A DNA stretch of 64,000 nucleotides from Gymnothorax reevesii (Eukaryota > Chordata > Actinopteri > Anguilliformes > Muraenidae), in the NCBI GenBank assembly GCA_029721435.1, contig CM056573.1, forward strand, positions 154,781,322 to 154,845,321, written 5' to 3'. The stretch's first letter is position 1. Every line of letters begins with the position of its first letter. The position numbers were made by a program, and so were the translations under genes. The notes below the pieces were generated by a model. It had not been told where the DNA came from and did not search any database. It was given only the letters and a program-made list of their open reading frames with translations. This document shows, piece after piece, positions 1 to 9,875 of this stretch.

Positions 1-391
1 GATATTACCACTATTACATCACTCAAAAAGCAAAATGCTAGACAGATATCAGCCCGGAGCAAACATGGGACACTTTTGTTTAGAAATTTGCACACAAAGC
101 TTTTATTTGGAGAGCCTTTATGAGATTGCAGCCTGTAATTAGCATTTGGCACTGTTGATAAGCACATTAATACGGGCATATTTTTAAAATTTCACACTTT
201 TCTCGTGGTAATAAAGGTCCCATATTATTCTGTGTATTCTTGAGATCCTATATTCTTAATTTCCAAAAGGGAGGTATATAAATTATACTTCATGAAAAAA
301 CCTCATAAAATCCATAATTAACAGACAATTTGCTATCTGCCATTTCCATCCCTCTGTAAAACATACTGTTTTGAGTGTGAATTCTCTTATG
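1..391. other. No recognisable feature
   Basis: AT-rich sequence at the left edge. I see no convincing exon, repeat end or RNA gene. It may belong to an intron or the upstream flank of the FXYD-family gene, whose 5' exons I could not find. Confidence 0.4.
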
Positions 392-559
392 CCCCCGTCA
401 CACTTATTTAAAATCAGCAGGAATCAAGCAGAACCAGCCGGAATGAAGAATTTGCGCAACATTCAGGCGGGAATTTCAAATTGACCGAAATTCTTATTGC
501 TTTGATAGAATGCCGTTTGAATACTTAGAATGCGCTTTGAACCCGCCTCAAATGATTGT

Positions 560-2245
560 TCCACATTTGGGTGCATCAGATAAAGTTGTTCCCATTTACA
601 AAGCAGGCGATAAACACTACTTCACTAATTATATCAGGTCTTTCCCAATTTTCAAAAATATTAGAAAAAGTATTCATAAAAATGATTTGATGGTTTTGTT
701 GAGAAACACAAGTTGTTAAGAGACAGTCAGTAAAGGTTTAGAAATAAAAGATTGACAGCCATTGCACTGTTAGAATTGGTAGATAAATAACACACTGTAT
801 CACTACAAAGAAGTATGCAATGAGAGTGTTTTTAAATCTGAAGAAGTTCATACAAATAAATCGGAAGACATCTAGTCTTATGAATATTACATGCGGGGTG
901 CCGCAAGGATCAGTTTTAGGACCAAAACTCTTTATTATGTACATTAATGATATTTGCAGGGTATCTAATTTATTAAGATTTGTGGTATTTGCAGATGACA
1001 CAAATATTTTTTGTTCAGATATGGAATTACAGCAGCTTTTGGAGGTGATTACAAAGGAAATGAATACCTTAAAAAGGTGGTTTGATGCTAATAAATTGTC
1101 TTTAAATCTGAACAAAACTTATTTTGTGTTGTTCGAACATTATAAGAGAAATATAGATGTAAAATTAAACATTGATAATATTAGAATAGAAATAGTAAAT
1201 GAAATTAAATTCCTTGGTATAATTCTAGGCTGCAAAATCCGCTGGAAACCACATATTAAATATATTCGGGGGAAGCTGGCATGGAGCATTGCTGTCCTGG
1301 GAAAAACAAGGCAGATCTTCAACTTGAAAGCACAATATATTTTATATTGGGCGTTAATTTTACCTTATCTGACCTATTGTGTAGAGGTATGGGGAAACAC
1401 ACATAAAAGTAATCTTCAAACAATAAATGTAATGCAGAAAAGGGCTATCAGATTCATCCACAATGTAGGATTTAGAGACCACACAAATAGACTTTTCTTA
1501 AACCTGCAAGCTCTAAAATTTCAAGATCTGATTCAGTTTAAAACAGCACAACTAATATTTAAAGCAAAAAATAACTTACTCCCAGGCAACATAAATACAC
1601 TGTTCTCAGAGAAAGAAGGAGGCTATAATCTAAGAAAGGAACTGAACTTAAAAATACATTGTGTCAAATTATGGAACAGTTCAACAGATGAATTAAGGAA
1701 ATGTAAAACCATTGGCAAGTTTAAAAGAACATATAAAATACAAATTTTAAAATAAATATAAGTATGAGGAGCAGCAGTTTGACCCAGGACGGTAATGGCA
1801 GGGTTTAGAAAAATATGGATACATTGTCTTGCAGTGTCTTCTTCTGTGTGTGCACAGGGGGTACTACAAGTATAGAAATTCAGTGTTATATACAGGTGCA
1901 ATATTCTGTGCATATTTGCATATAAGTAGCTTATTGAATATTTAATCAATATATTGTAAGTACCATTGGTTCCTGAATAGATCGTGAATGTTGTAAATAT
2001 AATAATGCAGAATTTAATAACTTGACTGTAGAATGCGGTAATACAAGGGGTAGGATTAAATAAGTTCTTACTTCTTCCTACTCCTTTTCGAGCATATAAT
2101 CTTGCTGCACATGCAAGACAATTGTCAACAGTTTACCTTTTTATTTTTGTTTTGGTATAGGCATGGTGACCATTTGTTTTGGTGATTATCTCTTTTATCT
2201 TTTTTTACATGTTCTAAATAAAGCAATCAATCGATCAATCAATTA
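560..2245 (+). mobile_element. 5'-truncated non-LTR retrotransposon (LINE), L2/CR1/Rex1-like
   Basis: The insertion carries the 3' half of a reverse transcriptase frame, a 3' UTR, and a terminal short repeat GCAATCAATCGATCAATC near 2223-2240, just after an AATAAA. That kind of 3' simple-repeat tail is seen in L2/CR1/Rex1-type LINEs. The 5' end is missing, as is usual for dead LINE copies. The exact 5' border is uncertain by tens of bases. It sits inside the GAATGC transposon, so it is the younger insertion. Confidence 0.7.
582..1755 (+). pseudogene. Reverse transcriptase, decayed LINE ORF2 fragment
   Basis: Two frames carry pieces of one RT. At 582-710 the protein reads VVPIYKAGDKHYFTNY, the usual RT block before RPxS; the frame then shifts and decays. 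From 820 a 311-codon frame holds GVPQGSVLGPKLF and the catalytic block FADDTNIF (YADD-type box). After these come FLGIILGCKIRW, typical of the thumb region, and PYLTYCVEVWG of the C-terminal part. The 820-1755 frame is open to its natural stop, so the copy is only moderately old. The endonuclease domain and the first RT blocks are absent. It is not functional as it stands. Clade assignment (L2, Rex1 or Daphne-like) is inference from the motif style. Confidence 0.85.
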
Positions 2246-2254
2246 GCTCTCGAA

Positions 2255-2556
2255 TGCAGCTTGAATGTAGTTGGAACGCTGAAGAAATATTTAGAATGCT
2301 GTCAGAATGCAGTCAGAATATTTAGAATACTCTTCGAATGCCGTACGAGTGCAGTTCAATTGCTGCCTGAACACCATCTGAAGTCTGGTTGGAAGGTGCC
2401 TCGAATGCTGTGCAAATTCACCTCGAATGTGTGCAAATTCACCTCGAATGCAGTCAGAACGCTCCTGGATAGGCTGGGCTCCCAGATATGGTTGGAACAT
2501 GCAAGAATTCAAACAGAATGCAACTCGAATACTCAGAATGTACTTAGAATGTAACA
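2255..2556. repeat. GAATGC-type subterminal repeat array, inner block
   Basis: Degenerate words of the form (T/C)(A/G)GAATGC(A/T)G recur every 9-20 bases, for example AGAATGCTGTCAGAATGCAG. Spacing is irregular, so this is an array of short binding-site-like words rather than a clean tandem satellite. Together with 2885-3125 it has roughly 25 matches to GAATR. Confidence 0.65.
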
Positions 2557-2884
2557 CAAGTGTCCCATATGCGTTGATTGAGTAATTGCTGATTATAGCA
2601 GGGGAACTTAAATATGCCACTAAAACTGATGCCGAATGCGTGAGAGTTAACAGGTATGCATTATCAATGAAAACTGGCCACACCTGATAATGTTGAGTTT
2701 TCAGAGTTTCTGTAATTGTAGTTTTAATGACCGATTGAAAACAGGTCATGACCAATCATTATTTTTAAGGGTGAATTGTTTTAATATTGAAATAGATTCC
2801 AGCAGCAATCAAGATGTATTCAAAGTGCATTTTGGCTTATTCGGGGCGCATTCTGGCAGGATTTGACGTGGCTTGCCATTTCGA

Positions 2885-3150
2885 TTCTCCCTCGAATACA
2901 ATCAGAATGTTTTGAATGCTGTTGGAGTGCCGTAAGAATATTCATAATGCAGTCAGAGCGCAGTTAGAATATACTTCGGATGCTGTTCGATATTTCTCAA
3001 CTTCGAATGCAGCTGGGAAGTTTTGAGCATGAGCAAGACATTCGGGCCAGCCACAAGAATGGGCCCAAATATTTGGAATGCACTCAGAATGCAGTTCGAA
3101 TACCGAGGAATATACAAAGAATTTTCATTCTGACAGCATTCCGGCTCATT
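2885..3150. repeat. GAATGC-type subterminal repeat array, right block
   Basis: Continuation of the same degenerate GAATGC/GAATAC words up to the right terminus. About 320 bp of less repetitive sequence (2557-2884) separates it from the inner block. Confidence 0.6.
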
Positions 3151-3171
3151 TCGCCTCTAGTGTGACTAGGG

Positions 3172-4534
3172 TTTTAGTGATAATGTGCGCTGCTCTGATT
3201 GGCCAGTGAACACAGATTACACAATTAAACATTAGGTAGGGGTAGGGATTATGAGGTGAGGAGGCTGTAGAAGGGAGCAGGCCACATTGACAGAGCTAGT
3301 AGGTGTTAATTATGCAGAGCAGGTCTGTTTATGCGGTTAAAAAAAAAAAAAAACCACGAATTTCAATGTGTTTCAGATGTTTGATACAGTGGAGTGCACT
3401 GTACAGGCTGACTGAACTCGGGAAAATCTCAGAATTTTTCGGTGCAGTTCATTGTCTTATCAAAGCGAATGTCCCACTTGTGGCCTTCTACGGTTGCTAT
3501 ACCCAAAGAAGGATAATGATAATGAAGCAAATCTCAGCCAGGAAATTTGCTTCTTGTGTTGCTGGAAGAAGCCAAAAGCTGAGCCAGACGCATGTTACCA
3601 CTTCAGTGGCTGTGTTAAATCCTACCTGCAAGGACCTCTTTTGTATGCCAGACAAAGCTTGCTGTATAATTGGATTGCTGACTACTGACATTAGTTTAGC
3701 ATTGGTCCACGCTTATGTAGGCACTGCCAACTGTCTGTCGAGTGTGCCAGCACTTTGCCCTGAGTCGATGTGGTATTTGGGCAGTGTGCCATAATTTTAT
3801 TCAAAAATTCACTTAGAAACTATCAGCTCTTTTTCTAGCAGTACTCCCATGGCACTGTAAAGCAAGGCTAATTTACATACTGTACAAACTTTCATTTGTT
3901 GTTATCTTCACCTTAATGTACCGTGAAAAGTAAGACAAGCTAATTCCCTTGCAGTAATCATTGAAGGTAAAGTTAAAAGTTACTGTTTAACAGATATTGA
4001 GAGACACGGAGAACACACCATCATCATTTTTGAATAACTCATTTGAATTGTTAAGTGCACAGACGGAATTGAATCATTTAAAATGGAGGGGTTCACAGTC
4101 ATCCTGAGGAAAGGCATAATCAAAAGAGATTGAAGATAAACGATCTTGATTAGTGTGATTTCCTTCATTTAAAATAATCGTATCTTGAGTTTGACTACCC
4201 TGGAAATTCTGATTGACAAGTGCATTGATTAATAAATACATTCTCTGGTGTGACCACTGAAATATATAGTTGTTGCCATGGTGACAGCTAGTCCTCAGTA
4301 GCACTGGCTGAAGTGAAGTGCTGCCTAATTTACCCCCATTTATATCCTTTGTGCTAACAAATGATTAATAAAATGGGATGAAGATCACCACTACTTACTA
4401 TTAGATTTTATTTATTTATTTTTTTGGTGTTGCGAACAATCTGGCCATGAAAAGTCTGTTGAGGTGCCACACGTATTGATAAATGGTTATGTGTGCATAG
4501 CCTTTCCCATATGTGTCCATCACTATCTGCCTAG
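3172..4534. other. Non-coding stretch upstream of the FXYD transmembrane exon
   Basis: I see no convincing exon. An open frame of 163 codons at 3303-3794 lacks family features and has poly(A)-derived lysines, so I leave it out. A possible 12-nt microexon at 3955-3966 fits the FXYD frame but not the family motif (see rejected list). Confidence 0.4.
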
Positions 4535-4609
4535 ATTACGCATCCCTCCGACTTGCTGGCTTGGCTGTGGCTTCAGTTCTTTTTCTGATGGGCATCTTGA
4601 TCATTGCAA
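4535..4609 (+). CDS. FXYD gene, transmembrane exon
   Basis: Acceptor TATCTGCCTAG precedes it and donor GTAAGT follows. The exon is 75 nt, phase 1 at both ends. It encodes the conserved membrane core described in the gene entry. The incoming G from the missing upstream exon would complete the Asp of FxYD. Confidence 0.75.
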
Positions 4610-7600
4610 GTAAGTACAGTCTCCTATCACTATTAATATTGCTTTGTGTTTTCATTTGTACATAATTCTCAGAATTCATTTTCAGGAGCCTGTATCATCT
4701 AGTGGGATTACTACAGCCCATTTCACACCAGGCTGCGTAGGGGCGCGGAGCAGATGCAGATGGCCGCACACAACGAAAATGACAGGTCCACAGCAAACTG
4801 AGCGCGGATGACCCCTTCCAGAATGGAGGCGCGTGTGGATCACGTGTGGAACACGTATGGGCACGTTCGTACTACGTTCAGATCACGTGTGCAATACGCA
4901 CAGGTGCATGCTGATTGCATTTGGAACATGTTTCATTGCGTATGGGAGGCCTCCGCAGCGGTCCGCACAAAAAATTAAACATGTTTACTGCGTATCCCTG
5001 CACATCCCCGCGGATGTCTTTACGCTCTCCATGTGCATGAATGTGTATGGCCATACGCACTGCTCCGCGCCCCTATGCAGCCTGGTGTGAAAGGGGCTTT
5101 AGTTAGCTGGATAACTGCACTGAGAAAAAGTAAAGTAAAAAGCTGCACTGCGTCTTGCTTGGTGCATTTATTCTGTGAACACAGGGCCAGATGTTACTGC
5201 ATGTGCCATCCTGATGATTTGTGCACAGATACATACATCGTTACGTCTGTTCTGGTTTTTCATTGGCTGTACAGACTAATTGGTAGTTTCGTGTGAGTGT
5301 AACTCTCCACTGGGCAGAGTTGAATCTCATGGGTGTGGCTATGTTTCAGGAGGTGTTTTCCCTGTAACTTAAGAGCACCAATGGGAGTGTTCTTGACATG
5401 AGGTTGCGCAAGGCTATATTTGTTATTTTCCTGAGCCGTAAGGTCATCTGCATCTGACTTGCAAGCATCACATTTAAGCTAGAGTGCAGCCCATATCTTA
5501 TTTCATCACAGATTGCAAACAAATGATTTCATGGAATTAAAGGTGTTTATATAAATAATGTGTCAAGATTGTATCATGTTTCATTGTATTATCAATTTAA
5601 AAATAGTGTTACACTTGTTGGAAAAAGTACATTTTGCATTGATAAAAATGTAACTCATGAGGAGTCGGTGTTCCATTTACTGTTTTTATTTTGCTGTAAA
5701 TACTCCCAATAACTTTCTTTGACAAATTGACAAAATTGATTAAATGCTTGTCTGCATAATAAAGGTAGGGCAACTTAAAGAAATTAAAGGAGAAATACCA
5801 TTTTCACAGTTTTGACATTATTTGTGGCATAAAATACAAACATTTACTCCCCCATATAACTTTCATGTCACTAGAAGTCCTTCAGAAGATATTTAGATCC
5901 AAAGAGAGCAGCGTGTATCCGTATAATGGGAGTGAACGGGGCACCTAGAGCGCAGCCTCTAATGCCACATTATCTGTCGCGAAACTCATTCATTTCACCA
6001 ATATTTTGTTATGATTCGCTAGTGTTGTTCCCCTTTTGAGTCCGGGGTTGCCTGTTATCGTCATCCGGCGTCTGTAGCTTGACCAACTGCCCTCTGAACT
6101 GGACGTCTTCTGTAGTGAAGTGAGCCCTGCAAACCCGTAGATCCCCACGCCTCAATGCTTACACTTGAATAGTCAGGTCTATTTTCAACGCTACTAGCCA
6201 GAGCTTTAGCAATTCCAAATTGCGTAAAGGTAGCCTATGGAACCTAAGCGCTGTCCAACTGATCATTTTGTTGCAACTACTTGGAAAAACGCAAACACAA
6301 ACCATGATGTTTTACCAGCACGTAAAGCAACCGACCGTCGCTGAACAAATTAGCCGTACTGCGCCTGTGCGCGACACCTGAAATGACAACGTCCAGTTCA
6401 GAGGTTAGTAGGTCAAGCTACAGACGTCGGATGAGGATAACACGCAACCCCGGACTCAAAAGGGGAACAACACTAGCGAATCACAACAAAATGTTGGTGA
6501 AATGAATGAGTTTCACGACAGATAATACGGCAGTTGAGCTGCGCTCTCGGTGCCCCGTTCATTCCCATTTTATGGATATACACGGCTCTCTTGGGATCTA
6601 TATATCTTTTGAAGGACTTCTAGTGAAAGTTATATGGGTGAGTGAATGATTGTATTTTATGCCAAAAATAATGTCAAAACTGTAAAAACGGTACATCTCC
6701 TTTAAGAGGATGAATTTTATCCAAAAGCTATGCAGAGAGATAGCATTTCTGCTGTTGCCTTCAAACTGCCCATCCCAGCATTTCATCAAGACTTCACTTA
6801 CTGCTCAACTGAGACAATTAATCACTGTTATCAATCGCTGTTGCTAACTGCTTTACTATTGTTTTCACTGAGACTATCATAGGATAATGGAATTTGATAA
6901 GATGTGTACCTGTATATGGAAATTTACCTTTTGTCAATGATTTAAGAATGAAATGGGAGCAAAGTTGAAGAGGTTTATGGATTTAAATTATGTTCTGTGC
7001 TGTAATTTCGGGTTCAAATGTGAGTGAGCAGAACTTGGCAAACCTACAGCACATTATATCAAAATGTTCTTTCTCAGATTAAAATTGAAAATCAATATGA
7101 AAAATAAACAGGACAGACATTCAAACTGTAAACAAAATTTAACTTACACCACGAAAGAGATACAAATCTGAGGGCATAGTTTTATGCGATTATTATGCTT
7201 TTTTTTTTTACCTTGTACAATACGCGTAAGGAATATCACAAACTCTTCTGTTATCCATCAGTGGGAGTGTTCTGTGCAAACTTACACTCATGCATGCATG
7301 TGCTTTAGTAAAGTCCATCTGAAGTGGCCGAGTGAACTTTAATACCAATACTGCCACCCTATGTCAGGCCTCTGGTGTAAGCGTGATGTAATCTACTCAG
7401 CTTAAACCTGCTTGATGAGGAGATAGTTGAATCTTTTTTTGTCTGTTTTAAATACCAATTCTCTGTGCATCATTGCTGACACCTCGACATTTGACTCCAA
7501 GCAATGCTAGCATATACAAAGCATGAAAGTGCATGATGGTCAATCAGGCTGGCATTATCAAATACAACCCCAATTCCGAAATAGTTGGAACAAAGTGTAA

Positions 7601-9544
7601 ATTGTGAATATAATCAAAACGCAATGACTTTGAAATCACATCAGACAGTATTTTATTCACAATAGAACAGAGATAACATAGCAAATGTTGAAACAGAAAT
7701 TTTAAAATTTTATCCACAAAATGAGCTCATTATATTATGTTTTTGGTCCGACCGCCGCCGCCACCGAGCCACCCTACGTGTTAACGCGATAACTTCAGTA
7801 ATATTTCAATTAGAAATTTCAAGTTTTGCATATAAGTACGTATCATCAAGAGAGAGAACTAATTCGATTTTGGACTATTTACGATTTCTAGATTGGCCAC
7901 CAAATATTTGTCTGATTGACCCCAAATCAAATCAGAAACCTTTACATACCTTTCAGCGTTCATGGTGCTTTTTAAAACATGCAAGTGTCCCACACCATAT
8001 GCATTAATGCATCCCCATACCATCAGTGATGCTGGCTTTTGAACTGAATGCTGATAACAGGAGGGGTGGTCTTTCTCCTCTTTAGCCCAGAGGACACGAT
8101 GCCCATGATTTCCAACAAGAATGTCAAATTTGGATTCTTCTGACCACAGGACACTTTGCTACAGTCCATTTTAAAGGAGCCTGGGCCCACAGAACACGGT
8201 GGTGCTTCTGGATCATGCTCAACAATGGCTTCCTTTTTGCACGATAGAGTTTTAGGTGGCCTCTGTGGATGGCACGGTGGACTGTGTTTACAGACAGTGG
8301 TTTCTTGAAGTATTCCTGGGCCAATTTAGTAATGTCAATGACTGAATCATACCGGCGAGTGATGCAGTGGCCTCTGAGGGCCCGAAGATCATGGACATCC
8401 AGTAAAGGTCTTTGGCCTTGGCCCTTACGCACATTTTCCAGTTTTTTTCCAGTTTCTCTGAATCTTCTGATAATGTTATGCACTGTGAATGAAGAGACCT
8501 TCAAAGCCTTTGCAATTTGACGTTGAGGAACATTGTTTTAAAAGTATTCAACCCTTATATTCCGCAAGCCTTCACAGGTTGGAGAGCCTCTGGCCATTTT
8601 TAATTCTGAGAGACTCAGCCTCTCTAAGACATCCCTTTTATGGCCAGTCATGTTACACACCTGATGCCAGTTAACTTAATTACTTGCTAAATGTTCTTTT
8701 AGCTGATTATAATATATATTAATAGCTTTTTCAGTCCTTTTTTGCCTATGTCCTAACTTTTTTGAGACCTGTTGCAGCCAGAAAATTTGAAATAAGCTCA
8801 TTTTGTGGATAAAAATGTAAAATGTCTCAGTTTCAACATTTGAACTGTTATCTATGTTCTATTGTAAATAACATATTGGCTCATGTGATGTGAAAGTCAT
8901 TGGATTTTGATTTTATTCACGATTCACACTTTGTCCCAACTATTTCGGAATTGGGGTTGTATCATCTGGGCTGATATGTGCAAGGCTTGAGGATTACAAG
9001 TTTAGTACGTTAAACAATAACTCAACAGTAGCCACCTACCCAACGTAATGGTGAAGTATCGGCATGGTTAACCTTTAATTCCAATGAACCAGCTTAATTA
9101 AAATTGAGCAATAAAATGACTTCAGGCAATCAGCACACCTGGATACAAATGGATTTTTTAGAGGTTGAACATGGTGGATGGTGCCCAGCTGGTCAGTGTG
9201 GGTTTCTGACCCCTTTCTGTTTCTTCTCCCTGTCCAGGTAGCAGAATGTCCCGCTTTCCAAAGTGCCGCCGAAGATCGGGAAAGTGAGTACCGTCATTGG
9301 GCCGCAAAGGTCACGGCAGGCTAAATGCAATGCCAGCGCTCACTTTGCTACTCTGACCGCCTTTCAAAAACGCCATCAGAGCACCTGTGTCCTGCTCTGA
9401 TGCAACGAGCCGAAAAGCTTTTCAGATAGAGGCCAGAGTTCGCGAGTGAGTACGCCGCAGAATCGCACAGTGTAACTGATGTGCTTTTCTTGCAGGACCT
9501 ATCAGGTGACCAGAGTTCGAGGAGAGGAAGGACATGCGGTGTGA
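4535..9544 (+). CDS. FXYD-family Na,K-ATPase regulator, 3' part (three exons)
   Basis: Joining exons 4535-4609, 9238-9283 and 9496-9544 gives one open frame of about 56 codons to a TGA. The first exon encodes [20 protein letters not shown], then ILIIA and a serine formed across the splice. This matches the FXYD core: the D-Y after FxYD, the glycines of the membrane span and the serine at its inner end. A basic stretch follows ([14 protein letters not shown]), then a short tail ending EGHAV. FXYD proteins are small single-span subunits that tune Na,K-ATPase kinetics at the plasma membrane. The signal peptide and FxY exons were not found and probably lie upstream of the window or in unrecognised microexons. 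Splice phases are 1-1, 1-2 and 2-stop. The first intron (4.6 kb) holds three DNA transposons. Family call is good; the FXYD subtype is not determined. Confidence 0.72.
4714..5099. mobile_element. MITE with 39-bp terminal inverted repeats, ACGT-rich core
   Basis: The left end (4714-4752) begins CAGCCCATTTCACACCAGG; the right end (5061-5098) is its near-perfect reverse complement, with CCTGGTGTGAAAGGGGCT. The inner sequence is crowded with ACGT and CACGTGT-type words. No coding capacity. The CTTTCACACC style resembles PIF/Harbinger-derived MITEs, but I cannot define the target-site duplication. Confidence 0.75.
5784..6705. mobile_element. Foldback element with ~320-bp inverted arms, TTAA-flanked
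   Basis: The arms at 5784-6106 and 6388-6705 are inverted copies, from TTAAAGGAGAAATACC on the left to GGTACATCTCCTTTAA on the right. They share long blocks such as AGTCCGGGGTTGC / GCAACCCCGGACT. The loop is about 280 bp. A TTAA at each end fits the target duplication of piggyBac or Kolobok elements. No transposase is present. Confidence 0.75.
7732..7942. repeat. Dispersed repeat B fragment inside the Tc1 copy
   Basis: It begins TATTATGTTTTTGGTCCG and continues GTTAACGCGATAACTTCAGT, matching the repeat at 35738-35960 closely. This copy lacks about 48 bp near GATTGGCCACC relative to the other. It abuts the Tc1 left inverted repeat. Confidence 0.7.
7943..8600 (-). pseudogene. Tc1/mariner transposase fragment
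   Basis: The longest intact piece is at 8124-8504. Its helix-turn-helix block reads [19 protein letters not shown], then a second DNA-binding part ([19 protein letters not shown]), then [11 protein letters not shown] before the first catalytic block. Towards 7943 the frame continues, with shifts, through the WSxES and VWGCI-type blocks. The rest of the catalytic domain is replaced by repeat B. It cannot make a working transposase. Confidence 0.8.
9238..9283 (+). CDS. FXYD gene, juxtamembrane basic exon
   Basis: Strong acceptor TTCTTCTCCCTGTCCAG and donor GTGAGT flank 46 nt. It enters in phase 1 and leaves in phase 2. It encodes [14 protein letters not shown], the Cys/Arg-rich cytoplasmic stretch expected after an FXYD span. 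Confidence 0.7.
9496..9544 (+). CDS. FXYD gene, last coding exon
   Basis: Acceptor TGCTTTTCTTGCAG; the frame continues as [15 protein letters not shown] and ends at TGA 9542-9544. The tail does not match a particular FXYD member that I can name. Confidence 0.6.
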
Positions 9545-9852
9545 CTCTCCGACTGAACAGTCAAGCAGAACAGAGGAGATTAGCCAGTGTCACAGATTTG
9601 CGACACGGACTGGGGGTGAATGTTTTCACAAACTCCTGTTTTTTACTGTTGTTCAGAGACCAGGAATACTGTAACGACATCGAGGATGAGACGTATCCAA
9701 TACTCAGGCATATTCTAAACAAGTTCCTCTGCCTTACTGCCCTCCTTTGATTTTACAATAACTGGTTCCTGCTTCTTCATTTCATTGGCCAAAATATTTC
9801 AAAACCTCTTTCCTAGTGTTCACTGAGATTGACGACTGGAGTGAATTAACGT

Positions 9853-9858
9853 AATAAA
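9853..9858 (+). terminator. Poly(A) signal AATAAA of the FXYD gene
   Basis: AATAAA lies about 310 bp after the stop codon, giving a 3' UTR of ordinary length (9545 to about 9875). Confidence 0.6.
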
Positions 9859-9875
9859 ATTTGTGTTACAAAACG

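Larger units (their letters stand above)
392..3171. mobile_element. DNA transposon with GAATGC-type internal repeats, split by a LINE
   Basis: The left end reads CCCCCGTCACACTT (392-405) and the right end CTAGTGTGACTAGGG (3157-3171). They are inverted copies of a CCCYMGTCACACT terminus. Both flanks of the element carry a dense array of degenerate GAATGC/GAATAC/GAATGT words. I see no transposase, so the element is non-autonomous. A LINE fragment occupies roughly 560-2245, so the original element was about 1.1 kb. I cannot see a clean target-site duplication, so the superfamily is left open. Confidence 0.6.
7564..8960 (-). mobile_element. Tc1/mariner element, chimeric copy
   Basis: TA-flanked ends read CAACCCCAATTCCGAAATAG on the left and the reverse complement on the right (to 8960). 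The terminal inverted repeats extend about 170 bp each (7564-7731 and about 8790-8960). The interior holds an antisense transposase remnant. Where the transposase C-terminal half should be, 7732-7942 carries an unrelated dispersed repeat also found at 35.7 kb. The copy is therefore non-autonomous. Confidence 0.85.

Noticed and set aside
2255..3150. GAATGC array considered as CRISPR or satellite
   Set aside because: Words are degenerate, unevenly spaced, with no constant spacers, and lie inside a terminal-inverted-repeat element in a vertebrate genome.
3303..3794. 163-codon frame downstream of the GAATGC transposon
   Set aside because: Starts across an A-run, has no domain, and composition is not coding-like. 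A second frame overlaps it on the same strand.
3955..3966. 12-nt microexon between TTCCCTTGCAG and GTAAAG that keeps the FXYD frame
   Set aside because: It would place IIE before DY, which lacks the F-x-Y of the family motif. Chance splice-like borders over 12 nt are likely.
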